Below, piece after piece: positions 1-7,739 of a stretch of DNA of 15,373 nucleotides. Within the stretch, counting starts at the first letter, position 1. Every line of letters starts with the position of its first letter. The DNA comes from Gemmatimonadota bacterium. GTDB lineage: Bacteria; Gemmatimonadota; Gemmatimonadetes; Gemmatimonadales; GWC2-71-9. The stretch is taken from positions 1 to 15,373 of the forward strand of contig JAPULP010000064.1 of the NCBI GenBank assembly GCA_027294815.1, given 5' to 3'. The position numbers were made by a program, and so were the translations under genes. Under the pieces are notes generated by a model. The model worked only from the letters and a program-made list of their open reading frames with translations, was not told where the DNA came from and ran no database searches.

Positions 1-1484
1 CAACGGAGCCGGTCGTGGTTGCGTCCGGGCTCTATCGGTATGCCTTCTCGCCGCGCGGCGCACGGCTGACGGGTGCCGAGTTGCTGGAGTACGCGTCATT
101 TGCGGGGGGCGACGCCGGCGTGGCCCAGATGATACCCGAGCCTTCGTCCTTCCTCGCCTACAAGCTCGTCGTGTTCGGCAGCGACACCGTGTCGCTCGCC
201 GACTGGCAATTCGAGCCATCCGCCCAGCGAGTCGACGTTGGTCCCGACGGAGCGTCTCTTACGTGGGTGGCCCGGCGCGGTGTGGTCACCGTGCGAATCA
301 CGTACTCGTTCCTGCCCGACGAGTATCTCTTCCGTGTGCACGGGGAGTACGACGGCATACCGGGCTCGAGTCTGGTTCTCGTTGGGATAGGACCCCGCCT
401 CCGCTCCACTGACTCCGACTCGATCGTGGACTTCCGCTCATTCGCGGTGGTGACGAAGAACGGTAAGACGGACAAGGTCAAGTTTACGTCGCTCGACTTC
501 GGCGAGCGGGAGCAAGTGGCCGGCGGGCCGTTTGAATGGGTGGCGATCAAGTCGAAGTATTTTCTCGGGGCGATTCTCGCGCTTGAGGAGGGCCAGCCTT
601 CGTTTGGCGGCGTGTCCGTCACCGGTGGTCCGCGGACGACGGCGCGGACAAACGGGCTTCTGGGCAGATTTCGCAAACGCGATGTCTCGGTGGCGACCCA
701 AGTCGACACATGGGCGTCGCTTCCGGTGCCGGCCGGGAGTTTTGACTTTTCGGTCTATCTCGGGCCGCAGGAGTATCGTCGCCTGGCCAATATCGGCCAC
801 GACCTAGAGAACGTAAATCCCTACGGGTGGATACTCCGGCCGATCATCGGCCCCCTGGCGATTATCGTCGTGCGGATCATGTTGTGGTTACACGAGACGC
901 TGAACCTTGCGTACGGCTGGGTGCTCATTGTGATCGGTGTTGCGATACGTCTCGCGCTGTGGCCGCTGAATCAAAAAGCGATGCGTTCGCAGATGGCCAT
1001 GCAGGCGTTGCAACCGGAAATGCGCACCCTGCAGGAGCGTTACAAGAACGACAAAGCCAAGCTGCAACAAGAAATGATGAAGTTGTACAAGGAGCACGGG
1101 GCAAACCCGCTCGGTGGCTGTTTGCCGATACTGCTGCAGATGCCGATCCTGTTCACGCTCTTTTTCGTCTTCCTCAACACGATCGAGTTCCGCGGTGTGC
1201 CATTCATGTGGCTGCCGGATCTCTCTCTGGCCGACCCGCTCTATATTGTGCCGCTTCTGATGGGCGGATCGATGTTCTTTCTTTCGAAGATCGGCCAAAT
1301 AGGTGTACCGCCGAACCCACAGACGAAGATGATGGTCTATGTCATGCCGGTCGTGTTCACGATAATGTTCCTGCAGTTTTCTTCGGGACTCAATCTCTAC
1401 TACGCGACGAGCAACTTCATCAGCATTCCGCAGCAGTGGTTCGTTGCGCAGGAGCGACTCCGCCGGGCCCGCAAGAAAGAGTAG
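1..1484 (+). CDS. yidC: Membrane protein insertase YidC (5'-truncated by window edge)
   Basis: YidC/Oxa1/Alb3 insertase, which places proteins in the inner membrane alone or with SecYEG. The frame is open to the window edge (first full codon at base 3, no upstream stop), so the N-terminal membrane anchor is missing. Counting from the GTG at 15, residues 1-255 are the beta-rich periplasmic P1 domain. Hydrophobic segments follow at about 272-292, 297-317, 367-390, 408-426 and 438-470. The conserved positively charged groove residue fits Arg312 in 'IRLALWPLNQ'. Residues 320-365 are the charged cytoplasmic helical hairpin ('MRTLQERYKNDKAKLQQE'), followed by 'GANPLGGCLPILLQMPI', a strong family signature. 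The C-terminus is basic (RLRRARKKE), as expected for ribosome contact. mnmE follows after 41 bp on the same strand. The GTG at 15 is unlikely to be the true start because the P1 domain already begins upstream of it. Confidence 0.97.
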   Translation, partial: TEPVVVASGLYRYAFSPRGARLTGAELLEYASFAGGDAGVAQMIPEPSSFLAYKLVVFGSDTVSLADWQFEPSAQRVDVGPDGASLTWVARRGVVTVRITYSFLPDEYLFRVHGEYDGIPGSSLVLVGIGPRLRSTDSDSIVDFRSFAVVTKNGKTDKVKFTSLDFGEREQVAGGPFEWVAIKSKYFLGAILALEEGQPSFGGVSVTGGPRTTARTNGLLGRFRKRDVSVATQVDTWASLPVPAGSFDFSVYLGPQEYRRLANIGHDLENVNPYGWILRPIIGPLAIIVVRIMLWLHETLNLAYGWVLIVIGVAIRLALWPLNQKAMRSQMAMQALQPEMRTLQERYKNDKAKLQQEMMKLYKEHGANPLGGCLPILLQMPILFTLFFVFLNTIEFRGVPFMWLPDLSLADPLYIVPLLMGGSMFFLSKIGQIGVPPNPQTKMMVYVMPVVFTIMFLQFSSGLNLYYATSNFISIPQQWFVAQERLRRARKKE

Positions 1485-1525
1485 GCGTGCTCCCGGCACA
1501 GCAGTACTCGACCTAACTTTACTCC

Positions 1526-2869
1526 ATGCTCAGTGACGTGATAGCGGCGATATCGACGCCTGCGGGTCGATCGGCGATCGCCGTGGTGCGTGTCTCAGGC
1601 CGAAATGCGTTTGACGTTGCGGCGCGGGTGCTCGACCCGTTTCGACCGGAGCGGGCGCGCCGTGCGACGCGGACGCGCGTGGTCCATCCGACGACGCGCG
1701 ACATGATCGATGATGCACTGTGTGTGGCGTTTCCTGCGCCGCAGTCGTATAGCGGTGAGAACATGGTCGAAATATCGACGCACGGTGGGGTCCTGGTTCC
1801 AGCGGAAACCCTCGGGGCTTTGCTTGCCGCGGGCGCACGTCTCGCCACACCTGGTGAATTCACGCGCCGGGCCGTACTGAATGGGAAATTGGATCTGCTT
1901 CAGGCGGAGGCGGTCGGGGATTTGATCGAAGCAACGGCGCCGGCGCAACGGCGGGCGGCGCTCGGTCAACTGGATCGCGGCCTTTCGACGCGGATCGAGA
2001 AGCTGCGAAGTCGGGTGTTGGATCTCGAAGCTCTCATATCGTACGAAATCGATTTCCCGGAAGAAGACAGCGGACCGGTACCGCCGGAGCGGATCGACGC
2101 GGCTGTGAGTGAGTTGTGTGTGGCCTTGAGGGATCTTTCACGAACAGCGGCTGAGGGAGAGCGGTTGCGCGAAGGGGCACTGGCGGTGATCGCGGGGCGG
2201 CCGAACGTCGGCAAGTCGTCGCTCTTCAATGCTCTCGTGGGTCATGAGCGGGCGATTGTCACGGATATTCCAGGCACAACGCGCGACGCCATCGAGGCCC
2301 CGGTTAGTTGTGACGGGTTCCCGTTTCGTCTCGTCGATACGGCAGGCCTGCAATCGACCGACGATCGGGTGGAGCGGATCGGTGTGGAGGTCAGCCGGCG
2401 CTACCTAGACGGAGCCGATCTGGTTCTGTACTGTGCGGAGGCAGGCAGGAATCTCGAGGCGGACGAGCAAGACTTCGTGAACCAGCTGCAAGAAAAAGTC
2501 GTCATCGTCCTGACGAAGGCCGATCTTTTGAAGAGCGACGACGGTCTGCCCGCGGGAATCCCGGCGTCTGCCATTTCGGGCGAAGGCCTTCCAGAGCTAC
2601 GGGCGGAAATGGCGCGATTTGCGTTTGCCAGTTTGAGCGGCCGCGCCGACATCGAACCCTTGGTTACCCGCGAGCGTCATCGGGCTGCATTGGGACAGGC
2701 GCTCGAGGAGACAGTAGCATTCCGTGACGCGCGGGCGGCCGGCACGGAGGCAGCGGTCGCCGCAGTTCATTTGCGAGCAGCCGTGGGTGCGCTGGAGGCC
2801 ATCGTCGGTGTGGTGACGGCAGACGATGTTCTTGATCGGGTGTTCTCGTCGTTCTGCGTCGGAAAGTGA
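1526..2869 (+). CDS. mnmE: tRNA-modifying GTPase MnmE (TrmE)
   Basis: MnmE, working with MnmG, installs the 5-(carboxymethyl)aminomethyl or related group on U34 of certain tRNAs. The protein is 447 residues, normal for the family. Residues 1-117 are the folate-binding N-terminal domain ('DVIAAISTPAGRSAIAVVRVSG', with 'SYSGEN' and 'STHGG' near 74-88). A helical domain follows, and the GTPase domain is inserted at about 216-370: P-loop GRPNVGKSS at 224-232, K-loop/G2 DIPGTTRD at 247-254, G3 DTAGL at 271-275, G4 TKAD at 330-333. Glu283 sits where the catalytic glutamate of E. coli MnmE (Glu282) is expected. The C-terminus is the diagnostic FCVGK, whose Cys is needed for modification. There is no good Shine-Dalgarno before the ATG, so translation may be coupled to yidC. 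No mnmG follows. The next gene converges on it with a 2-bp gap. Confidence 0.98.
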   Translation: MLSDVIAAISTPAGRSAIAVVRVSGRNAFDVAARVLDPFRPERARRATRTRVVHPTTRDMIDDALCVAFPAPQSYSGENMVEISTHGGVLVPAETLGALLAAGARLATPGEFTRRAVLNGKLDLLQAEAVGDLIEATAPAQRRAALGQLDRGLSTRIEKLRSRVLDLEALISYEIDFPEEDSGPVPPERIDAAVSELCVALRDLSRTAAEGERLREGALAVIAGRPNVGKSSLFNALVGHERAIVTDIPGTTRDAIEAPVSCDGFPFRLVDTAGLQSTDDRVERIGVEVSRRYLDGADLVLYCAEAGRNLEADEQDFVNQLQEKVVIVLTKADLLKSDDGLPAGIPASAISGEGLPELRAEMARFAFASLSGRADIEPLVTRERHRAALGQALEETVAFRDARAAGTEAAVAAVHLRAAVGALEAIVGVVTADDVLDRVFSSFCVGK

Positions 2870-2871
2870 GA

Positions 2872-3081
2872 CTACTCGGAGTTCCGGGGCCCCATCACCT
2901 TCTGCCAGATTTCGTCGGCCAGCCATTCCAGGCGATCCTGAGCGTACTCTAGGTCAGCTTGCGGCATCACCTGCGCGTTGGCCGTGACATTGCGAACGTG
3001 CTGTATCAACTCGTCGAGGAGCTCGCGCAGGGCGAGGTTGCTTCGGCGTTCGTCTTGCTTTTTCGGACGTCGGGGGGTCAT
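2872..3081 (-). CDS. Small hypothetical protein, 69 aa, translationally coupled to the zinc peptidase
   Basis: Not recognised. The protein is 69 residues, with a basic, polar N-terminus (MTPRRPKKQDERRSN) and then two predicted amphipathic helices, about 16-35 (LALRELLDELIQHVRNVTAN) and 43-62 (rich in Leu, Glu and Trp, 'EWLADEIWQKV'). There is no signal peptide, membrane segment or cysteine, so a small cytosolic helical-hairpin or adaptor-type protein is likely. I chose the ATG at 3081 because its ATGA overlaps the TGA of the upstream gene by 4 bp and a GGAGG lies at 3092-3096, 10 nt upstream. A longer reading from 3123 would add 14 residues inside the upstream gene and lacks that support. It is the last gene of the minus-strand run and converges on mnmE. 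Confidence 0.75.
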   Translation of the reverse strand: MTPRRPKKQDERRSNLALRELLDELIQHVRNVTANAQVMPQADLEYAQDRLEWLADEIWQKVMGPRNSE

Positions 3082-4022
3082 GCCGACTGCGCCTCCATGG
3101 CTTCCCGGTCGATGTCGAGACACTCTTCGGCAGATGCGCGTAAGGCGTCGGCGATGCCGAAGCGTTCTACGTAGCTTTCGACCATTCGATATCCCAGGTA
3201 GTAGCCTGAACGTTCGGGGAGTGCCCTTCCGGCTAATTGTCTCGAAGATTGACTGGTGCCGCCGGCGAGATACCGAAGCCGGTAGCCGATCCCGGTGTAG
3301 TCCAGCTCATCGACGATGGATCGGCGCAAGAAGGCCTCTAGCTCTCGCAGACGACGATATTGTCGGCTGCCGTAGCCCAGATACTGACGGGTGGCGAATC
3401 CCGGGGCTACCTGCCGCGATGCAGCGACGGCAAGACCCTCGTTGACCAGCATTTCTCTCAAGGTGGCGCGGCTACCGCTCTCCCAGCAATCGTAATCTCC
3501 ACCGGCCTCTTCGATGATCCGGGCGAACTCGCTTTTGCTGGTCGGAGACGTATATCGCACGGTGTGTGCCACTTCATGTGCGATCCACAGAGGCATCAGG
3601 TTGGGCGATAACCCCAAGCCATATGTCTCGGGGTTCGGCCGGCCGGTGAAATGCTCGAGGCAGACAAACGCAACGCCCCGGCCCCCCACGACCAACTCGC
3701 CGGCGTTGGCCCCACCGACACCTACCATCAAGTACAAATCGACGGGTCGGTCGACGCGAAACACGTCTTCGCAACGTGCCAAAGTCTCACCGGCGATGGA
3801 TTTTATGTCTACGTGCTCCAGCAGAGCGTGCAGGTCCCTACGCCGGGCGGTCACGGCCCGGCGAATGACCTCTGTGGCCTGCGAGCTGTTCGGGTCGAGG
3901 ATGTAATTGTGCCAATAGGCGGAAAGCACCGGTTGATGCGCTTCGTAATAGCGTCGATACCCCTCAATGGGATCCGGCGCCGACGTCGCTTCGAGAAAAC
4001 TCGGAACTAGGTCTATGAGCAT
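3078..4022 (-). CDS. Predicted zinc metallopeptidase, HExxH...NEGLA type (DUF2268/YjaZ-like)
   Basis: A 314-residue protein with a gluzincin-type active site. HEVAH at 149-153 would supply two zinc-binding histidines and the catalytic Glu150, and the NEGLA motif at 194-198 supplies a third zinc ligand, Glu195. The C-terminal 'GYYLGYRMVESYVERFG' (273-289) resembles the helix that follows the active site in DUF2268/YjaZ-like predicted Zn-dependent proteases. Family placement is from motif memory and is moderate. No signal peptide or transmembrane segment is evident, so it is probably cytosolic, although 'LYLMVGVGGANAGELVVGG' (96-114) is locally hydrophobic. Only one plausible ATG exists and it has no Shine-Dalgarno. 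It lies 49 bp after the rhomboid gene and overlaps the 69-residue gene by 4 bp. The substrate is unknown. Confidence 0.85.
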   Translation of the reverse strand: MLIDLVPSFLEATSAPDPIEGYRRYYEAHQPVLSAYWHNYILDPNSSQATEVIRRAVTARRRDLHALLEHVDIKSIAGETLARCEDVFRVDRPVDLYLMVGVGGANAGELVVGGRGVAFVCLEHFTGRPNPETYGLGLSPNLMPLWIAHEVAHTVRYTSPTSKSEFARIIEEAGGDYDCWESGSRATLREMLVNEGLAVAASRQVAPGFATRQYLGYGSRQYRRLRELEAFLRRSIVDELDYTGIGYRLRYLAGGTSQSSRQLAGRALPERSGYYLGYRMVESYVERFGIADALRASAEECLDIDREAMEAQSA

Positions 4023-4071
4023 GGGAAGAGGGAGTAATTTGTGTCGGCGGGACGCGGTTCAGCAAGGAGCG

Positions 4072-4899
4072 TTAGCGTTTGCGGAGGCGCTCGCTCATTT
4101 CGTCCAGCAGCTTGCGCTCTTTCGGGCTGAGACTTTCGAGACCCGTGGCCGAGATCTTATCGAGCACACGGTCTACCTCGTCATACGGCGAGGGGGGACG
4201 CGCGGGAGGAGCTTGCGCTGGAACTTCTTCCTCTTCTTCGGCGGCCTGGGCCGTCGGGTGAGCGAGTACCCGCACTGGTTCACGGTGAACCGTCACCGCG
4301 GTCCGACTCGGCAGGGCGTTGCCGAACCGCAAGTATCCCAAACCGGCGAGGAAACCGCCCAGATGGGCGAAGTGTGCGATACCGTCGCTCGCACGGCCGA
4401 GACCGGCCAGCAAGTCGAGTGACACGAACCCAACGACGAGCCACTTCACCTTGATCGGGACCGGCAATGGGAAGATGAACATTTTCGCGTCAGGCCACCG
4501 CACGGCGAATGCAAGGGCGACGCCAAACACCGCGCCGCTCGCCCCCACCACCATGTTGACTGGAGCGATGGGCAGGAACGCAAAGGACGCTGCGGCGCCC
4601 CCCAAGCCACACAATAGGTAGTAGCGCGCAAACGCCGTCCCTCCCATCCAGTCCTCGACGTCTCGGCCAAAGAAGAAGAGCCAGAGCATGTTGAAGGCGA
4701 GATGGAAGAAGCTTCCGTGGAGGAACACGTACGTCACGGCGGTCCACGGTTGCTGCACGATGAGACTGGGGCTAAACGCGAACCACTCGAAGAACCACCG
4801 ACCGGTAAACACCGTGATGGTTAGGAGATACACTAGGGCGTTGGCGACCAGGAGTCGTAGGACCCACGGGGTGACAGAGAAAGGCGAACGCGGCTGCAT
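4072..4899 (-). CDS. Rhomboid-family intramembrane serine protease with DUF6576-type C-terminal tail
   Basis: A rhomboid protease of 275 residues that cleaves transmembrane helices within the membrane. Six hydrophobic segments lie at about 12-31, 52-77, 91-109, 114-133, 152-167 and 176-192. The catalytic motif GASG is at 119-122 (Ser121) and the catalytic His is His179 in AHFAHLGG. His66 and Asn70 in 'HLAFN' match the oxyanion residues of GlpG. After the membrane core comes an acidic, proline-rich linker (219-238, 'AAEEEEEVPAQAPPARPPSP') and a cytosolic helical tail (241-275, 'DRVLDKISATGLESLSPKER') matching the DUF6576 tail common on bacterial rhomboids. It starts 6 bp after ddl. No strong Shine-Dalgarno is present, only AAGGGGA about 14 nt upstream. 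The substrate is unknown. The neighbouring peptidase could act in the same pathway, but that is inference. Confidence 0.95.
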   Translation of the reverse strand: MQPRSPFSVTPWVLRLLVANALVYLLTITVFTGRWFFEWFAFSPSLIVQQPWTAVTYVFLHGSFFHLAFNMLWLFFFGRDVEDWMGGTAFARYYLLCGLGGAAASFAFLPIAPVNMVVGASGAVFGVALAFAVRWPDAKMFIFPLPVPIKVKWLVVGFVSLDLLAGLGRASDGIAHFAHLGGFLAGLGYLRFGNALPSRTAVTVHREPVRVLAHPTAQAAEEEEEVPAQAPPARPPSPYDEVDRVLDKISATGLESLSPKERKLLDEMSERLRKR

Positions 4900-4905
4900 C
4901 TATTC

Positions 4906-5943
4906 TTAAAATCCCCTTGCGCGGGCCTTTGTTCCCCGGCAGCGATCCACGGCGAGGTCGCAAAGTGTGGTGCACAGTTGTCGGAACCCAATTCCGGAGG
5001 CCTTCGCCGATTGCGGAAGGAGGCTCGTGCTGGTGAGTCCCGGCAGAGTATTTGCCTCGAGGCAGTGGAGGTTGCCTTCGGTCGATAATATGAAGTCTAC
5101 GCGCGACATGTCCCGTAGTTTCAATACGCAGTGCGTCTTTGCCGCGCTGGCTTGGATGGTAGCGGTCGTCTCCGAGGGCAAGTCTGCCGGAAAGATCTCC
5201 TGCGTCATCCCGGGCGTGTATTTACACTCGTAATCGAAAATGTCGTGTTGCGGGATGATCTCTCCCACGGCCAACGCCTCGTCTCCCAGTATGCCAACCG
5301 TGAACTCCCGTCCGCGAATCAGCTGCTCGATCATGACATCGTCATCATGTGTTTTCGCGAGTTCGACAGCCGATCTCAAGTCATCCGGCGTGTCGACGAC
5401 ACTCAGGCCAACCGTGGAGCCCACTCGTGACGGTTTGACGATGAGGGGCCATCCAAGGGCATCGATACTCTCCGTCGCGGAGGGCCACATCACCCAGTCC
5501 GGCGTTGTGATGCCGGCGTGCTGCATTAGTCGCTTTGCAATGTCCTTGGCCATCGCGATGCCGCTACCGAGAGCATCGCTTCCAATGTAGGGTACTCCGG
5601 CAAGGTCCAGTAGCGCTTGCAGTTCTCCACCTTCCCCCTGCCGCCCGTGCAGCACCAGAAAGACGACGTCCGCTTCCCTGACCTCCGGGAGCTCAGTGAG
5701 GCGTGGGCCGAGTTCTTCCCGCCGCAGAGCTTCCAGTTGGTTTAGCGTCGGAGGTTTGCGATCGACCACGCCCGTCAACAGGTCGGCCTCGCAGGAGGAA
5801 GAAAGGGGTCCGGAAACGGTATCCACAACCGAAACAGTGTGTCCCTCTTCACGCAATGCCGCCACGACTTGCGCGCCACCAGCAAGAGCCACGTCGCGTT
5901 CCGGCGTGGATCCTCCGGTTAGAACAGTGACGCGGTGGGTCAC
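4906..5943 (-). CDS. ddl: D-alanine--D-alanine ligase
   Basis: An ATP-grasp enzyme that joins two D-alanines in the cytosol to supply D-Ala-D-Ala for peptidoglycan precursors. From the GTG at 5943 the protein is 345 residues. 'VTVLTGGSTPERDVAL' at the N-terminus is the family start motif. Other motifs are HGRQGEGG at 99-106 (usually HGxxGEDG), the ATP-binding KPSRVGSTVG at 170-179, EQLIRGREFTVG at 207-218, KYTPG with the Lys-Tyr pair at 241-242, RVDF at 281-284, and EANTLPGLT at 297-305 with the Mg-binding Glu and Asn. I chose the GTG at 5943 because GTGA overlaps the queD stop by 4 bp and the conserved core then starts where it does in homologues. An alternative GTG at 5979 adds 12 residues and has a better Shine-Dalgarno (AGAGG, 7 nt away), so the start is uncertain. 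The gene product itself is not in doubt. Confidence 0.95.
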   Translation of the reverse strand: MTHRVTVLTGGSTPERDVALAGGAQVVAALREEGHTVSVVDTVSGPLSSSCEADLLTGVVDRKPPTLNQLEALRREELGPRLTELPEVREADVVFLVLHGRQGEGGELQALLDLAGVPYIGSDALGSGIAMAKDIAKRLMQHAGITTPDWVMWPSATESIDALGWPLIVKPSRVGSTVGLSVVDTPDDLRSAVELAKTHDDDVMIEQLIRGREFTVGILGDEALAVGEIIPQHDIFDYECKYTPGMTQEIFPADLPSETTATIQASAAKTHCVLKLRDMSRVDFILSTEGNLHCLEANTLPGLTSTSLLPQSAKASGIGFRQLCTTLCDLAVDRCRGTKARARGF

Positions 5944-6323
5944 GGCCGGTACACGACTCGATACTCGGGTAACTCCCACAGTTCCACCTCTTGCACTGAA
6001 ACGTGGGGTGCGGCTTTACGGAGCCGATCGCGTGCGGAATGGTAAATGACCTGGACCACCCGTTCGGCGGATGGGACATGTTCCTTGAACGGCTCGAGGT
6101 CGTTGAGGTACTGGTGCTCGAATCCAGCCACCGTTTCCTTCACGACACTCTCGATTTCGCGGAAGTCCACACCCATGCCTTGCGGCCCAAGTCCGTTTTC
6201 CTCGACCCGGACTGTGAGCCGCACGCGCCAATCGTGGCCGTGCAGTCGCTCACACAGGTCTACACCCGGCAATGTGTGGGAGGCCGAGAACGCAGCCTCC
6301 GCTGATAACAGGTAGTGAGCCAT
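5940..6323 (-). CDS. queD: 6-carboxytetrahydropterin synthase QueD / 6-pyruvoyltetrahydropterin synthase family
   Basis: A 127-residue T-fold enzyme that acts on dihydroneopterin triphosphate, most likely making 6-carboxytetrahydropterin for queuosine biosynthesis. Zinc ligands are His16 (in FSASH), His28 and His30 (in LHGHDW), with the catalytic Cys24 in the CxxxHGH arrangement typical of QueD. MGVDF at 50-54 and the catalytic His70 in EHQYLND are present. Glu117 in 'LWELPEYRVVY' is the expected pterin-anchoring glutamate. The ATG at 6323 lies 24 bp after the cystathionine beta-synthase stop, with no Shine-Dalgarno visible. The stop overlaps the favoured ddl start. No other queuosine gene (queC, queE, queF) is in the window, so a PTPS role in another pterin pathway cannot be excluded. 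Confidence 0.93.
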   Translation of the reverse strand: MAHYLLSAEAAFSASHTLPGVDLCERLHGHDWRVRLTVRVEENGLGPQGMGVDFREIESVVKETVAGFEHQYLNDLEPFKEHVPSAERVVQVIYHSARDRLRKAAPHVSVQEVELWELPEYRVVYRP

Positions 6324-6347
6324 CGATCGATTACTTGTCTATCCGAT

Positions 6348-7739
6348 TCAACGGATTCCTGCCACCTGGTGGAGTACGTCATAGCGCGTGATGATGCCTT
6401 CCAATCCACCATCTCGCTGTACTAACGCCGCCGGATTTTCTCGGGATAGCAGAGCCGACACGTGCTCGAGCGGCGCGTCGGCGTCTACGACGGGGAACGG
6501 AGTTTCCATGACCTCGCGCACCGGTCGGGCAAGGGACCCCGGTTCCGCGACGGCCTGTGCCATGAGCGCCCCTTCGGAGATGGAGCCGACATTCTCCCCA
6601 TCATCAACAACCGGGAGTTGGGAAACATTGTATGAACTCATGAGATTGAGCGCTTGGCGCAGGGTGGCCGACGGCGCAACAGTTACGAGTTCGGGGGCGT
6701 CGTCGGGTTTGAGATCGAGGAGTGTGCCAACAGAAACACGTTCCGCTTCGAGCATCTGGTTTTCGCGCATCCAGTCGTCGTTGTAAATCTTCGAGAGATA
6801 TCGCTCGCCAGTGTCAGCGAGGATGGTAACGATCAGCGCATTGGAGTTGCGTTTTAGCTTGGTCGCGACCTGCAAACACACGTGCACGTTCAGGCCGGAA
6901 GAACCGCCGAGGAACAAACCTTCTTCGCGCGCCAAACGCCGTGCCATCTTGAAAGAGTCGGGATCGGACACGGTCATCCAATCGTCGACATACTGGAAGT
7001 GGAGCGTGTCCGGAATCTTGTCACCCCCGATGCCCTCGACCTTGTAGGGGTGTCCAGTAGCCAGCTCTTTTGTGCGGCTGTAATGGCTGTAGATGGAGCC
7101 TTCGGGGTCGCCCGCGATGACCTTGATGTCGGGGTTCTGTTCCTTGAGGTAGCGCCCCGCGCCGCTCAACGTGCCACCTGTTCCTGCTGACGCAACGAAA
7201 TGGGTGATCTTGCCCTGGGTTTGCTCCCAGATCTCGGGCCCTGTGGTCTTGTAGTGGGCTTCAGGGTTGGCGTCGTTGTAAAACTGGTTGGCGAGCATGG
7301 CGTTCGGCGTGTTCTTGGCGATCGACTTGGCCTTCATTACGTAATTGTCCGGATGGTCTGCGGGGACCGCTGTCGGCGTAATGACAACATCGGCGCCGTA
7401 CGCGCGAAGCAACCGAACCTTTTCGTCGGACATTTTGTCTGGCATGGTGAAAATGCAGCGGTACCCCTTCAACGCCGCGGCAATAGCCAATCCGACACCG
7501 GTGTTACCCGACGTTCCTTCTACAATCACTCCGCCGGGTTTCAGCGCGCCGCTTCGCTCGGCTGCCTCGATGATGGCGAGCCCGATACGATCTTTGAGCG
7601 ATCCGCCCGGGTTGAAGAACTCTGCCTTGCCGTAAATCGGTACCCGCAGTCCTTCGGTGACCTTGCTGAGTCGGATCAAGGGAGTGTTCCCCACGGTGGC
7701 AAGCACGTTGCTATAGCCGAGGGGATGTGGGGTGTTCAT
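6348..7739 (-). CDS. cbs: Cystathionine beta-synthase (PLP enzyme with C-terminal CBS-domain pair)
   Basis: A fold-type II PLP enzyme, 463 residues, probably condensing homocysteine with serine (or O-acetylserine) to cystathionine, the first step of reverse transsulfuration. The PLP Schiff-base lysine is Lys49 in NPGGSLKDRIG. The phosphate/substrate loop EGTSGNTG is at 74-81, the glycine-rich SAGTGGTLSG at 184-193, and VEGIGGDKIP at 234-243. The catalytic core ends near 'YNDDWMRENQ' (319-328), a pattern typical of CBS rather than CysK. Residues about 335-463 are two CBS motifs, a regulatory module that binds adenosyl ligands in relatives. The start is the ATG at 7739: ATGA overlaps the upstream stop by 4 bp and GGGAG lies 7 nt upstream. 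A cysteine synthase with a CBS tail is the alternative. No gamma-lyase partner is in the window. Confidence 0.92.
   Translation of the reverse strand: MNTPHPLGYSNVLATVGNTPLIRLSKVTEGLRVPIYGKAEFFNPGGSLKDRIGLAIIEAAERSGALKPGGVIVEGTSGNTGVGLAIAAALKGYRCIFTMPDKMSDEKVRLLRAYGADVVITPTAVPADHPDNYVMKAKSIAKNTPNAMLANQFYNDANPEAHYKTTGPEIWEQTQGKITHFVASAGTGGTLSGAGRYLKEQNPDIKVIAGDPEGSIYSHYSRTKELATGHPYKVEGIGGDKIPDTLHFQYVDDWMTVSDPDSFKMARRLAREEGLFLGGSSGLNVHVCLQVATKLKRNSNALIVTILADTGERYLSKIYNDDWMRENQMLEAERVSVGTLLDLKPDDAPELVTVAPSATLRQALNLMSSYNVSQLPVVDDGENVGSISEGALMAQAVAEPGSLARPVREVMETPFPVVDADAPLEHVSALLSRENPAALVQRDGGLEGIITRYDVLHQVAGIR

Noticed and set aside
888..1499. 203-codon minus-strand frame opposite yidC
   Set aside because: The yidC frame has clear family motifs and transmembrane segments throughout. 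The antisense translation has no domain features.
2888..2895. GGGGCCCC palindrome near the mnmE/operon junction as a bidirectional terminator
   Set aside because: It is inside the small gene, has no loop or flanking stem, and no T-tract on either strand.
3082..3123. 14-residue N-terminal extension of the small 69-aa protein
   Set aside because: It lies inside the upstream peptidase gene and lacks a start signal comparable to the GGAGG and ATGA overlap at 3081.
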